This document shows positions 23,481-32,116 of a stretch of DNA of 64,000 nucleotides, piece after piece. The DNA comes from Ignavibacteria bacterium (lineage in GTDB: Bacteria; Bacteroidota; Ignavibacteria; UBA10030; SZUA-254), in the NCBI GenBank assembly GCA_016178595.1, contig JACOSY010000054.1:1-64000 (forward strand). The letters run 5' to 3'. Under the pieces are notes generated by a model. That model made no database searches, was not told the DNA's origin, and saw only the letters and a list, made by a program, of their open reading frames with translations. Position 1 is the stretch's first letter; each line of letters starts with the position of its first letter. Position numbers and translations under genes: made by a program.

Positions 23481-23939
23481 TTACGGGAGGAAATTATCTT
23501 TCTTGAAGTAAGAGAACCATGCCGCGTTTACTCCAATGAATACTGCTAAGCTCAAATAGCTCCCCGACATAATAGGATACTGATATATATCACGGGCAAA
23601 AAAGCCCAATACGCCCACTAAGACTCCGAAAACCAAGTTTGCATAGGCTGCCCGCCGACTATATTTCCTGCGGACAAAAACAAGTACGGCACTTGACACA
23701 TTCAGAATACCACTGATGGAAACAAAGGCGCCGACCCATCCGAACGTGTACTGTATCAAATACAGATTAATGAGCCCCCAAAGCCAATAAGGAACGTGAA
23801 GCCAGCCTTCATAAATGATTCTCGTCCCTTGGAAGATATTGAGGAGGCCAGAAAAAAAGAAGAGTACCGCATACAAAAAAAGAGGAAATGGAAATTCCCC
23901 ATGTACCCTAGAGGAAACTTGTTCTCCCGCGTCAGACAT
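23481..23939 (-). CDS. Hypothetical four-helix membrane protein
   Basis: A 152-residue protein with about four transmembrane helices (near residues 17-37, 48-68, 70-92 and 105-145), few charged residues outside the loops, and no recognised motif. It is convergent with the large ATPase gene, which ends 37 bases away, and marks the border where base composition turns AT-rich. Function unknown. Confidence 0.6.
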   Translation of the reverse strand: MSDAGEQVSSRVHGEFPFPLFLYAVLFFFSGLLNIFQGTRIIYEGWLHVPYWLWGLINLYLIQYTFGWVGAFVSISGILNVSSAVLVFVRRKYSRRAAYANLVFGVLVGVLGFFARDIYQYPIMSGSYLSLAVFIGVNAAWFSYFKKDNFLP

Positions 23940-24264
23940 TTGCCCTCCTTAGGAACGTGTTCTTATCTCCTTTCACTGCTCATCTGTCCCACTGGTGTTA
24001 TTTAAGATAACTTGATGAAAGTTATGAATTTGTTTTTTGATCCGCAAGAATGCTACTTCCGCAGCTTCGTAATAACCTGCAGAAACACTGAGTTTAGAGT
24101 TCCCTGAGCCCTTGGTAATTTATGTCCAGTCTCGCCACCAGATTTAAATCAGGATACAAAACAGAACTCTAAGTGACCTACGCAACTAATGAGTTTGTCT
24201 CGAAAATTGACGTTAGCGAATAGATAATTTATTTTCTCTGGTTTATCTACAAAATTAGTGCAAT
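23940..24264. other. AT-rich intergenic region at the island boundary
   Basis: About 325 bases with no gene I can support. The first part contains the AGGAGGGCAAATG-type start signal of the minus-strand membrane protein. The rest is AT-rich with short unconnected ORFs only. It separates the element genes from the ABC/amidinotransferase cluster and may contain a junction between two acquisitions. Confidence 0.4.
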
Positions 24265-25041
24265 TTATAGGATAGACCCAACTTCTTCAGTAACCAAATC
24301 GAATATTTTTTTGCTTAGTAATTCGAATTCTGATGAATACCGATCCCTTGGTTTTGATAGTTCAATCAAAATTGTTTCCTTTATCCGTCCAGGACGAGCT
24401 TTCAGGACAACAACCCGGTCAGCCAAAAAAACTGCCTCATCAATCAAGTGAGTAACATACACTAAGGTTGTTTTGGTTTCGTTGATAACATCGAGCAAGA
24501 ATTTTTGCATGAGCATTCTAGTCTGAGAATCTAAGGAACCCAATGATTCGTCCATCAAAAGTACTTTGGGTTCTAATATCAAGGCACGAGCAATCGCCGC
24601 ACGGTGTTGCATACCTGCTGACAGTTGGTATGGGTAGATATTCTCAAATCCCTTCAATCCTAATCGTTCAATCATGATAAATGATCTTTCTTGTCTCTCT
24701 TTAGCGGGAATTCCAAACCACCTTAATGGAAGTTCAATGTTTCCTCTCACAGTCACCCAATCAAAAAGATATAGCCTTTGATTAATTAGAGTGACATCCT
24801 TCCGTGTTCCCATAGAGTTATTGCTATGGGACTGAACTAATCCACTCGTTGGTAGTTCTAAACCAGCTAGGACTTCAAGAAGCGTACTTTTACCACATCC
24901 ACTCGGCCCTATAATTGCAAGTACTTCCCCCTCTTTTACTTCAATCGATAGATTCTTAATTGCAACTACCTCAGATTCTTCATTCTCCCAGACTTTGGTG
25001 ATATCTTGACATTCCAAAATTGTTTTTATAATGTTTGCCAT
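24265..25041 (-). CDS. ABC importer ATPase, nitrate/taurine (NitT/TauT) type
   Basis: A 258-residue ATP-binding subunit. Walker A is GPSGCGKST, the signature is LSAGMQHR (Ala replaces the usual Gly), Walker B is KVLLMDES with SLDSQTR after it, and the switch His lies in YVTHLIDEAVFLADR. It is the last gene in the minus-strand run, 140 bases after the permease. With the permease and lipoprotein it forms an importer of the family that takes up sulfonates, nitrate or thiamine/riboflavin precursors. The codons and composition are AT-rich like its neighbours. Confidence 0.9.
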   Translation of the reverse strand: MANIIKTILECQDITKVWENEESEVVAIKNLSIEVKEGEVLAIIGPSGCGKSTLLEVLAGLELPTSGLVQSHSNNSMGTRKDVTLINQRLYLFDWVTVRGNIELPLRWFGIPAKERQERSFIMIERLGLKGFENIYPYQLSAGMQHRAAIARALILEPKVLLMDESLGSLDSQTRMLMQKFLLDVINETKTTLVYVTHLIDEAVFLADRVVVLKARPGRIKETILIELSKPRDRYSSEFELLSKKIFDLVTEEVGSIL

Positions 25042-25181
25042 TTTAAGCGTACATTACCATGGCATTCTAGTTTCATATGATCTTTGAGTTCCATACTCAC
25101 TTGATAGAACCTGGCAATTTCGATTCTCCATTTTCATTTCAATTCTTTCTAAACCGCACTCTCTATCACGCAGTTTGCAAA

Positions 25182-26048
25182 TCATAGATCCAATTTCACT
25201 TCTTTCTGCCAACCGAAGACTTTTTTTTGCATAAAGAGAATCAATTGATCGAGTATATAGCCGATAAATCCAATTAGAATCATTCCGACAAAAATAAGTT
25301 TGACATTGAACAACGAGCGACCAATCATGACCAAAGCGCCGAGTCCATTGGAAACTCCAACCATTTCGGCGGCAAGGACACTCATCCAAGCGGCGAACAT
25401 GTTAATTCGTAGAATCAAAAATATGGAAGGTAGAATTGATGGAAGAACGACCCAACAAAACGTTTGCAACTTTGAAGCACCGAGAGTACGTGCTGTTTTA
25501 ATCCAGTTTTGATCGACCGATAAAAGAGCCGCAGTTGTAGCGATCGTTATTAAGAAGAATATACCGATGAACACAACGAAGATCGCAGGGAGATTTCCAA
25601 CACCAAATAATACTATAGCGAATGGGATCCAAGCAACAGGTGAGATCGATGCTAGGAACCTCACGGATGGAAGGAGAATGTATTTCACAACTTTAGAATA
25701 GGAAATGGCCACTCCTACCAGAATTCCGCCGATTAAACCAATACACGTCCCCACTATGACTCTACCTAGGCTCGAAAAGATAGAACTGATAATAATGATT
25801 CCCGCACTTTGTGTTTCATATCCAAGTCTAAAAAAACCAAAACCATTTACTACAAATATTTCCTCATAAAGATCCGAGGGTGGTGGAAACAAGATTCTAT
25901 TAATTATTCCCGTTCTTGCCAACCCTTCCCATAGAAGTAGTAGAATGATCAGAGATGATGATTTAGATATTGAAGATAGGAATCTAGACGCCCTACTCTT
26001 TTTATGTCGGAATGAAATATTTTGTAACTGAGGTAGTTCTTCCATCAC
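25182..26048 (-). CDS. ABC importer permease, NitT/TauT type
   Basis: A 288-residue membrane protein with about six transmembrane helices. The cytoplasmic coupling motif is DQNWIKTARTLGASKLQTFCWVVLPSILPSI, of EAA-loop type. The N-terminus carries a longer polar segment (about 30 residues) before the first helix. It works with the ATPase downstream and the substrate-binding lipoprotein 37 bases upstream. Confidence 0.9.
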   Translation of the reverse strand: MMEELPQLQNISFRHKKSRASRFLSSISKSSSLIILLLLWEGLARTGIINRILFPPPSDLYEEIFVVNGFGFFRLGYETQSAGIIIISSIFSSLGRVIVGTCIGLIGGILVGVAISYSKVVKYILLPSVRFLASISPVAWIPFAIVLFGVGNLPAIFVVFIGIFFLITIATTAALLSVDQNWIKTARTLGASKLQTFCWVVLPSILPSIFLILRINMFAAWMSVLAAEMVGVSNGLGALVMIGRSLFNVKLIFVGMILIGFIGYILDQLILFMQKKVFGWQKEVKLDL

Positions 26049-26085
26049 TGCTGGTCTGCCCGCTTCAATTGGAGAGATTTATGCA

Positions 26086-27105
26086 TTATTTCGATGATGC
26101 CCGAATCTTTACGGCCGCAAGAAGTTCAGGGTGCTCCTTGATAACTTCTTCCAATAAGCTAAAATCAAAGATATTTTCATCAACTCGTTTTGTAATATAG
26201 CCAAGTTCAATTAAACTTTTACTTCGATCAAGAATGAATTGTTTCTTATCGCGAATGTCAACTCCTGGAGGCTGACTTTGACCTGCGAGGAGTATATCAT
26301 TTTTATCTGCTTTGTAGTATTTGCCGACGCATAGATTTACAGCGGAGTCGTAATCTTTTTCTATAAAAGCCTCTGCTTTCAACATCCCCACGATTACAGC
26401 TTTCAGTGCACTGCGTCGAGTTTTTAAAACGTTTTCACTTGTGACAAGGACACAGTCTGGATAATTATTTCCCCATGAGTTTTGTCCAGTAGTAATAATC
26501 TCCGCGCCATATTTTTGGACAGCCTGTGTGGCATAAGGCTCAACTTGGGTCATTGCGTCTATCGATTTGTTTGCAAATGCATTCATTAATGCAAATCCGT
26601 CTGTAAAATAAACCATCTCGTAATCATTTCGAGTCATTCCGGAATCTCTAATTGCATCATATGCTATTAATTCAAGAGTGTCTGATCGAAAGGTACCGAT
26701 CCGCTTCCCCTTTAGCTGTTTGATAATTTTAACACCCTTCTGCCCTAGAAGATAAAGACCATTTATTCCACTACCCGCAATAATTCTGACAGGCATCCCA
26801 TTAGCGAATGCCGTGATCACATTTGTGAACGGTGTAACCGAAATGTCTACTCCGCCTCCTTTCAATGCTGCCGCATGATCTCCCCAGTTCGGAATATATG
26901 TTAGATCAACCTGAACATTATCGGCCTTTGCAAATTGCTTTTCAGCTAGGATAAATAAAGGCATGTTACATAAACCAAGCGCATGTGTTGCTATAATTTT
27001 TTCAACTCCGCTTGGCTTCTTATCGTCCTTAGGTTGACAATCAGATAGAATTATTGCCAAGGATAAGAAACATAGCAGCCTTTTATAGACTGATCGATTT
27101 TTCAT
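26086..27105 (-). CDS. NMT1/THI5-like substrate-binding lipoprotein
   Basis: A 339-residue periplasmic binding protein. The N-terminus is a lipoprotein signal (LLCFLSLAIILSDCQPKDD, lipid Cys about 23; the -1 Asp is unusual). The fold is that of the SsuA/THI5 family: early ATHALGLCNMPLFILAEKQF and the conserved block GGGVDISVTPFTNVITAFANG. The ligand is not predictable by eye; family members bind sulfonates, nitrate, pyrimidine precursors of thiamine or riboflavin. Its place next to an aminotransferase and an amidinotransferase suggests the ligand feeds those enzymes. Confidence 0.88.
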   Translation of the reverse strand: MKNRSVYKRLLCFLSLAIILSDCQPKDDKKPSGVEKIIATHALGLCNMPLFILAEKQFAKADNVQVDLTYIPNWGDHAAALKGGGVDISVTPFTNVITAFANGMPVRIIAGSGINGLYLLGQKGVKIIKQLKGKRIGTFRSDTLELIAYDAIRDSGMTRNDYEMVYFTDGFALMNAFANKSIDAMTQVEPYATQAVQKYGAEIITTGQNSWGNNYPDCVLVTSENVLKTRRSALKAVIVGMLKAEAFIEKDYDSAVNLCVGKYYKADKNDILLAGQSQPPGVDIRDKKQFILDRSKSLIELGYITKRVDENIFDFSLLEEVIKEHPELLAAVKIRASSK

Positions 27106-27151
27106 TTTTTCGTTAATCGCATCGTTATGTGCGGATTGAGACAGTTTATCA

Positions 27152-28414
27152 TCAACTTTTGAGAGATTTAAAAGATTCTACTAAACGAGAAATACCTATA
27201 TCAATTTGTTCTTTGGTAATTATGAGCGGAGGCATGAGCATCACGGCGCATACTGATCCTGTCATTTCAATAATAAGTCCTTTTTTTTCAGATTCGCTTA
27301 CGACCCTTGCTGCGCCTTCATACCATCTTTCACCATTAGCCTTCACAACGTCTATGGCAAGTTCCATCCCAACTCCTCTAATGTTCCCCACAAATGGAAC
27401 GTTACGCAACAACTTCGAAAGCTGATCTCTTATGTATTTTCCCATTTCATCGGCCCTGTTGCATAATTGCTCTTTTTCAATAATTTCTATGGAAGCCAGT
27501 GCCGCAGCGCAAGCGAGGGGTGTCCATCCAAAAGTTGGAGTATCTAGCACACCTTTACCAGAACGTGCAATCTCTTTTGTTGTAATGGTTGCACCTATAG
27601 GTACATATCCTCCGCTAAGTCCTTTCGCAATCGTCATTATATCTGGGACAATATTAAAATGCTCAATGGCGAACATCTTACCAGTTCGTCCAAACCCTGT
27701 ACCTACCTCATCAATTATAAGTAGGGCCTTTGCTTCATCACATCTTCGTCGAAGCTCTGAAAAAAAAGTTAAACCTGGTTTAAAAACACCAGGATTCGTT
27801 AGGACGGCTTCTATAATAACTGCCGCTACATCTCCGGCGGACAGAAGCTCTCCTATCTCAGTGAAACAACGATCCCGACAGTCGCTTATACTCATGCACG
27901 GATCAAAGAAACACGGAGGCAGTGAAACTTGAACTATATCAGGTAGCATTGGTCCAAGCTTCTTTGTTACAATTTTGGTGCGACTGAGAGACAACGACCC
28001 ATAAGTTCCTCCATGGTACTCGGTTTCAAAACTTATTATTTTCGATTTTGTTGTATATGACCGCGCCAACATTAGGGCAATTTCATTCGATTCTGTTCCC
28101 CCGGTAGCTTTAAAGCATACTTCCAAAGGATTTGGTGTTAGAGCCACCAGTTTCTCAGCGAGTTTAATCTCAGGCTCGGATACACACCAAACCGGACGAA
28201 ACGCAGTTTTCTCAAGTTGCCTAAGTATTGCTTGCTTAATTTCCGGACGTCCCCAGCCAATATTTGCAGTGTTCCAGCCAGAAGAAAAATCAATATACTC
28301 TCGTCCATCGATGTCAACAATCGTTGCACCATAAGCCTTTTCCACAACAAAGCCATGACCCCAATCTACTGTTGATCCAATGTGTCTTTGACTCGATTCC
28401 CACTTTAGAATCAT
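27152..28414 (-). CDS. Class III PLP-dependent aminotransferase
   Basis: A 420-residue fold-type I enzyme of the ornithine/acetylornithine/dialkylglycine-type group. It shows the opening GATIVDIDGREYIDFSSGWN, the phosphate-binding ATGGTESNE, the LLIIDEVGTGFGRTGKMFA block (Asp binds the pyridine nitrogen) and the Schiff-base Lys in TIAKGLSGGYVPIGA. All key residues are present. Substrate specificity cannot be told. It follows the phosphorylase gene by 3 bases and may generate the amine acceptor for the amidinotransferase or remove an amino group from an imported compound. Confidence 0.9.
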   Translation of the reverse strand: MILKWESSQRHIGSTVDWGHGFVVEKAYGATIVDIDGREYIDFSSGWNTANIGWGRPEIKQAILRQLEKTAFRPVWCVSEPEIKLAEKLVALTPNPLEVCFKATGGTESNEIALMLARSYTTKSKIISFETEYHGGTYGSLSLSRTKIVTKKLGPMLPDIVQVSLPPCFFDPCMSISDCRDRCFTEIGELLSAGDVAAVIIEAVLTNPGVFKPGLTFFSELRRRCDEAKALLIIDEVGTGFGRTGKMFAIEHFNIVPDIMTIAKGLSGGYVPIGATITTKEIARSGKGVLDTPTFGWTPLACAAALASIEIIEKEQLCNRADEMGKYIRDQLSKLLRNVPFVGNIRGVGMELAIDVVKANGERWYEGAARVVSESEKKGLIIEMTGSVCAVMLMPPLIITKEQIDIGISRLVESFKSLKS

Positions 28415-28417
28415 TGC

Positions 28418-29233
28418 CTATTCCTTTTTCCGCTGAACTACATTGGAACTATGGTCATCACCATCAAATGCAAATTCGAGGCATTTGAGTATGACTCGTT
28501 GGGCTAACATCGTCGCCTCCCTTAGCTCTGGTGCCCTAAACTCTGGGCGCCATTTCCCCCAGATTTCATCGCTAACCACAAGGAGGTTACAAACCTTTAC
28601 ACCTCGAAATTTACCCAATGCATACATCGCAGATGTCTCCATATCCACTCCTATAACACCTTTTCGTTGATAAGACTCTATTTTGCTGATTAGCTCCCGA
28701 TAAGGAGCGTCCGTAGTCCACTGTGTTCCTGAAATTACTTTGGCGCCAACTGTCACTGCGGCGGATTGCAGTAAATTAGCTAATATATCATCTGGTGCGA
28801 ACATCGATTCGTCGCTCTGGTAATGGGAGGAAGTTCCTTCTTCACAGATACAACTAGTCGGTATAATCATTGTTCCAATTGGTACTGACGGTCTAAGACT
28901 GCCCGCCCAACCAAGCCCTAAGAAAGTTTGCGCTCCACAAGCTATCATTTCTTCCATCATCTGTATGGTAGCCGGTGCTCCTTCTGGAGCTAGAACAAAG
29001 GAAACTCGATGACCATGAACCTCACCTGTATAAAGTTGATATATTACATGATCTTCATCGTAGAACCAGTTTGGACAAATCTGGGCTCCCGCGATGTTCG
29101 CAATCGATTGGATAACTTTCTGGACCCATGATATCACTACTACGGGTGCGACACCTATCTCTTCTACTGAAATCCCGCGTTGAGCGACGTAGTAATCAAC
29201 ATACATTTGTGCATTGAAACGTTCTCTCGTCAT
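28418..29233 (-). CDS. Nucleoside phosphorylase-like enzyme (PNP/UDP family)
   Basis: A 271-residue protein from the ATG at 29233, chosen because AAGGTG lies 8 bases upstream; an ATG nine codons earlier lacks this. Family features are LGLGWAGSLRPSVPIGTMII (phosphate/ribose region), GVDMETSAMYALGKFRGVKV (the Glu-x-x-Ala block with the ribose-contacting MET) and NLLVVSDE (base-binding Asp). It resembles uridine phosphorylase-like proteins that are often of unknown specificity. Its position in a transport/amidination cluster suggests cleavage of a nucleoside-like intermediate, which is inference. Confidence 0.8.
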   Translation of the reverse strand: MTRERFNAQMYVDYYVAQRGISVEEIGVAPVVVISWVQKVIQSIANIAGAQICPNWFYDEDHVIYQLYTGEVHGHRVSFVLAPEGAPATIQMMEEMIACGAQTFLGLGWAGSLRPSVPIGTMIIPTSCICEEGTSSHYQSDESMFAPDDILANLLQSAAVTVGAKVISGTQWTTDAPYRELISKIESYQRKGVIGVDMETSAMYALGKFRGVKVCNLLVVSDEIWGKWRPEFRAPELREATMLAQRVILKCLEFAFDGDDHSSNVVQRKKE

Positions 29234-29353
29234 TAGTTTACACCTTGAAGGGTGATGCAATACAAAATCAAGAGTTTCTCAAAATGATCCATGATTTTAT
29301 TTCTCTTTCATAAATGCAACGGGAGTAAAAAAGTGAGGACGGTAATTTGTAAG

Positions 29354-30493
29354 TTAAGCATACGACTGCAACTTACCCGATCGACACACATCCAATGTGA
29401 AACAATGGAAGCCCCCACCAAAAAGTCGTCGATGACGATGCCGGACAGGAACTACATTGAAACCGTGGCTCTCAAGTTCCTTAATCATTTCAGGATAAAG
29501 TGAATTTACTATCACTGTATTTTCATTTATTGAGAGTATGTTCATGTCAATAAATTTACTTGCAATTGACAGATTTTTCCCTTCGTATGAAGGAAACATA
29601 TCCCTCTTGGTTTCCGGGGCAATAATGAAATCCCACTTCCGAAATTTTTCCGGTATTGAATCTAAAACTTTTCGTCCTCGAACAAGCCATAAGCCAGCTC
29701 GTAAAGGTAGGATCATGCTGTCAACGTGATTATCGGCTAAACGATCCAAGCGATGAAAATTGAAATTATCTCCAAAATTAGATTGGAGCCATTGAAAACC
29801 TAATTCATGGTTCTTGTTGGAAACATTTACCATGATATCTTCTCCCAGTCGTATACACTGAGCTCCATCGAAGACAAGCTCCATACCAAGATTAGGTAAA
29901 GAAACTGCGTGGTGATCACGAAGAGCAAATTGTTCTTCTGAGTTTCGAGTAATGGAACTTGTATCTAAAGCACCTGCACTCAACGTCGGACGAGGCATAC
30001 TAATCCAGCGAGCACCACCTTGCATGTATTCAAGAAATAAGGGTTTCAAGTAATCGTTTTCAAAGAGTCTCGCTCTGACATGCGGAGAAGTCTCGATAAT
30101 AGCAGATCCTAAAATCAACGTCTGATCTCTTATGTTCAGCGGGGGTGATTGGAAACTTTCCCAATAAGGGGTTTGCACTCGATCACTCCCGACGATAATT
30201 GATGGGCGACGTACTCTAACATCGGAAGCCTTCAAAGCTTCAACAAAGTTCTCTATATCCTCTTTCAATTCATTAATGATATTGACTTCAATTTCGATTC
30301 TGGGCCAACTACATTCAGATCCATTATTTCGGAAGAAGTTTCTTGACGCTAGAAAAGGTCTTATATTGTCCCAATAGAAAAGGTCAAAGGAATTGTCAAG
30401 ATGAAATCCTGTGAATCCATCAATATTACCGACGATAACCTCAAAAAGCTGAGTCCACTCGTCATATGAATTAACTGCAGTGCGGGTAATCAA
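29354..30493 (-). CDS. Arginine:glycine-type amidinotransferase
   Basis: A 379-residue enzyme of the AGAT/inosamine-amidinotransferase family, which moves the amidino group of arginine to an amine, giving a guanidino product plus ornithine. The catalytic triad positions are readable: Asp209 in VFDGAQCIRLGEDI, His256 in ADNHVDS, and nucleophile Cys364 in FGGGFHCFTLDV. Length is close to bacterial family members (StrB1, CyrA, SxtG). It overlaps the upstream transporter gene by 4 bases. The acceptor amine is unknown; glycine, an inosamine or a specialised-metabolite amine are all possible. It is followed by a 93-base gap before the phosphorylase. Confidence 0.88.
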   Translation of the reverse strand: MITRTAVNSYDEWTQLFEVIVGNIDGFTGFHLDNSFDLFYWDNIRPFLASRNFFRNNGSECSWPRIEIEVNIINELKEDIENFVEALKASDVRVRRPSIIVGSDRVQTPYWESFQSPPLNIRDQTLILGSAIIETSPHVRARLFENDYLKPLFLEYMQGGARWISMPRPTLSAGALDTSSITRNSEEQFALRDHHAVSLPNLGMELVFDGAQCIRLGEDIMVNVSNKNHELGFQWLQSNFGDNFNFHRLDRLADNHVDSMILPLRAGLWLVRGRKVLDSIPEKFRKWDFIIAPETKRDMFPSYEGKNLSIASKFIDMNILSINENTVIVNSLYPEMIKELESHGFNVVPVRHRHRRLFGGGFHCFTLDVCRSGKLQSYA

Positions 30494-31494
30494 GTTTTTG
30501 GTCCTGGACTGGTTTGTGGAGTTCGTGAGAGACCTGTGCTCATTAAGACAAATCCGAACATGAAAAGAAAAATACCTGCAAACTGAGAACCACTCGGGAG
30601 AAATTTACCAAAGGCAAATTCTGGTAACAACGTGAAGGGAATCGAAAAGGATAGACAGGTAGCAGCGACAAAGCCTGCGCCCTCCGGGACTTTTTTTAAT
30701 TTTGTCATACCAATGGTAACGAGGAGGTACACAAAACCGACAACAAAAGCTCCATTTGTCACCTGTAAAAAAACGTCTAAAAATCTAAGATTGGTTAGTG
30801 GAATCCACCATCTGCGAAGAATAAAAATGCTAAACACTTCTGTTAAGAGAATAATAGTTAACAATGATATAATCAACAGGATACTTGTCGATCTTAACTG
30901 AGATTTGAGGTCCGTCAGGTTTTCAGTAACGCTTGACCAGAAAAAAAGGAAAAAAGCATAGCTCAATCCTGCCAATATCCCAAAGATTGATCCGAACATT
31001 TGATATCCACTAGAAAATTGTAAGTTTGTCTGACCTGAAACCAATATCACACCAAGGCATAGCAGGAGAGTTTTCAAAATCGTGGGAATCAAAGGAACCT
31101 TCCCAGGTAAAAAAGTGATAGCGAGAAGTAAGGACCAAACGATATAGGTGCTCTCGAGAATAAGAGATTGTGTTGCAAATATGAAGGTCGTTGAAAATAC
31201 AAAAAAACAAGTATTAGCACCTTTCAGCGTGCCAGCGAGGATAGCCCCTTTCTTCAATGAGACCAACTTTTGGTTATTTTCTTTGATCGCCGGAGACGTG
31301 TAAATCCAATTTCTTAAAAAACTTATAACAATCAAGAAAAAAAGTCCGCCAAATGTGTTAGATAATGCTATATCAACAGCAGGAAATAATGAACCTGAGG
31401 AAAGATACTCCCGAGCTGTTAATCCCGTTACAGCATTGCCAATTCCCCAAACAAACGAAGCGAATAAGATTATGAATGCACCTCTAATAATCAT
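30490..31494 (-). CDS. DMT/EamA-type transporter
   Basis: A 334-residue integral membrane protein with about ten transmembrane helices in two repeats, as in drug/metabolite transporters. The first helix has the family-like GAFIILFASFVWGIGNAVTG. Its stop overlaps the amidinotransferase start (4 bases), so the two are translationally coupled. Export of the guanidino product or of a by-product is a natural guess. Substrate unknown. Confidence 0.8.
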   Translation of the reverse strand: MIIRGAFIILFASFVWGIGNAVTGLTAREYLSSGSLFPAVDIALSNTFGGLFFLIVISFLRNWIYTSPAIKENNQKLVSLKKGAILAGTLKGANTCFFVFSTTFIFATQSLILESTYIVWSLLLAITFLPGKVPLIPTILKTLLLCLGVILVSGQTNLQFSSGYQMFGSIFGILAGLSYAFFLFFWSSVTENLTDLKSQLRSTSILLIISLLTIILLTEVFSIFILRRWWIPLTNLRFLDVFLQVTNGAFVVGFVYLLVTIGMTKLKKVPEGAGFVAATCLSFSIPFTLLPEFAFGKFLPSGSQFAGIFLFMFGFVLMSTGLSRTPQTSPGPKT

Positions 31495-31503
31495 ATCGGT
31501 TGT

Positions 31504-32076
31504 CTATGGGCATAATAATTTGTTGATGGAGCCCCAGAGAAGAAGTGCAAATATTGCAACGCTAAAAATTACAGTCAAAAAACTAATTCGATGTGCGATG
31601 AGGTAGCGTTTTCTTCGACCGAAAGTCACCCTTACAATTAGATCTTCATATTCTGGTTGTGTCGCTTTGTGCTGTGATTTCAGCGACTTAATTGTGTGCG
31701 ACCCGACTATATTCAGGCATGAAAGGCATAGAATAATGGCCACCAGAAGAGCCAATATTACCAAAAGCAAAGATGTGGATAAAATCGTTCTATCAAAGAA
31801 AGGAAATTGGAGGTTGGGACTGTCAGCTGGCGAAGTGATAAGAAATACCATTGCTGCTAAAGATATAGAAATGTAGCCAAGAAGAGACTGTGTTTTTGTA
31901 TCAATTATATCCAACACTAACATCGCTTCATTTAGTACATTGGTTCCACCTTCCCGCAAACTTCTTTGGTAAGTCAGGAAAGTTCTTTCGTCGTCAATAT
32001 TTGAATAAGGAGGAGAGACTTTCTCTTCCTCGGGTTTCTTCTCTTCCTCGGGTTTCTTTTGTACAGTTTCGTCCAT
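31504..32076 (-). CDS. Small membrane protein resembling PycTM/DUF5706 effectors
   Basis: A 190-residue protein. The N-terminus has two copies of KPEEEK, then a soluble helix (about 30-58). LDIIDTKTQSLLGYISISLA leads into the first transmembrane helix (about 62-80), with two more at about 95-120 and 160-185. The D-x-K-x-x-x-L-L pattern entering helix 1 and the three-helix layout resemble the PycTM (DUF5706) membrane effectors of Pycsar anti-phage systems. No nucleotide cyclase is encoded nearby, so it would be an orphan, and the match may be superficial. It precedes the transporter by 9 bases. Confidence 0.4.
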   Translation of the reverse strand: MDETVQKKPEEEKKPEEEKVSPPYSNIDDERTFLTYQRSLREGGTNVLNEAMLVLDIIDTKTQSLLGYISISLAAMVFLITSPADSPNLQFPFFDRTILSTSLLLVILALLVAIILCLSCLNIVGSHTIKSLKSQHKATQPEYEDLIVRVTFGRRKRYLIAHRISFLTVIFSVAIFALLLWGSINKLLCP

Positions 32077-32116
32077 AACAAGTCTCCTGTTAAACTATTT
32101 GTCGTTCTCACATCAC

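Noticed and set aside
25054-25389. 111-codon minus-strand frame between ABC ATPase and permease genes
   Set aside because: It lies mostly inside the permease gene in another frame; the residue pattern is not protein-like.
32041-32060. Short tandem repeat (two copies of a KPEEEK-coding unit) as a possible phase-variable tract
   Set aside because: Only two copies are present at the start of a membrane protein; nothing suggests slippage.
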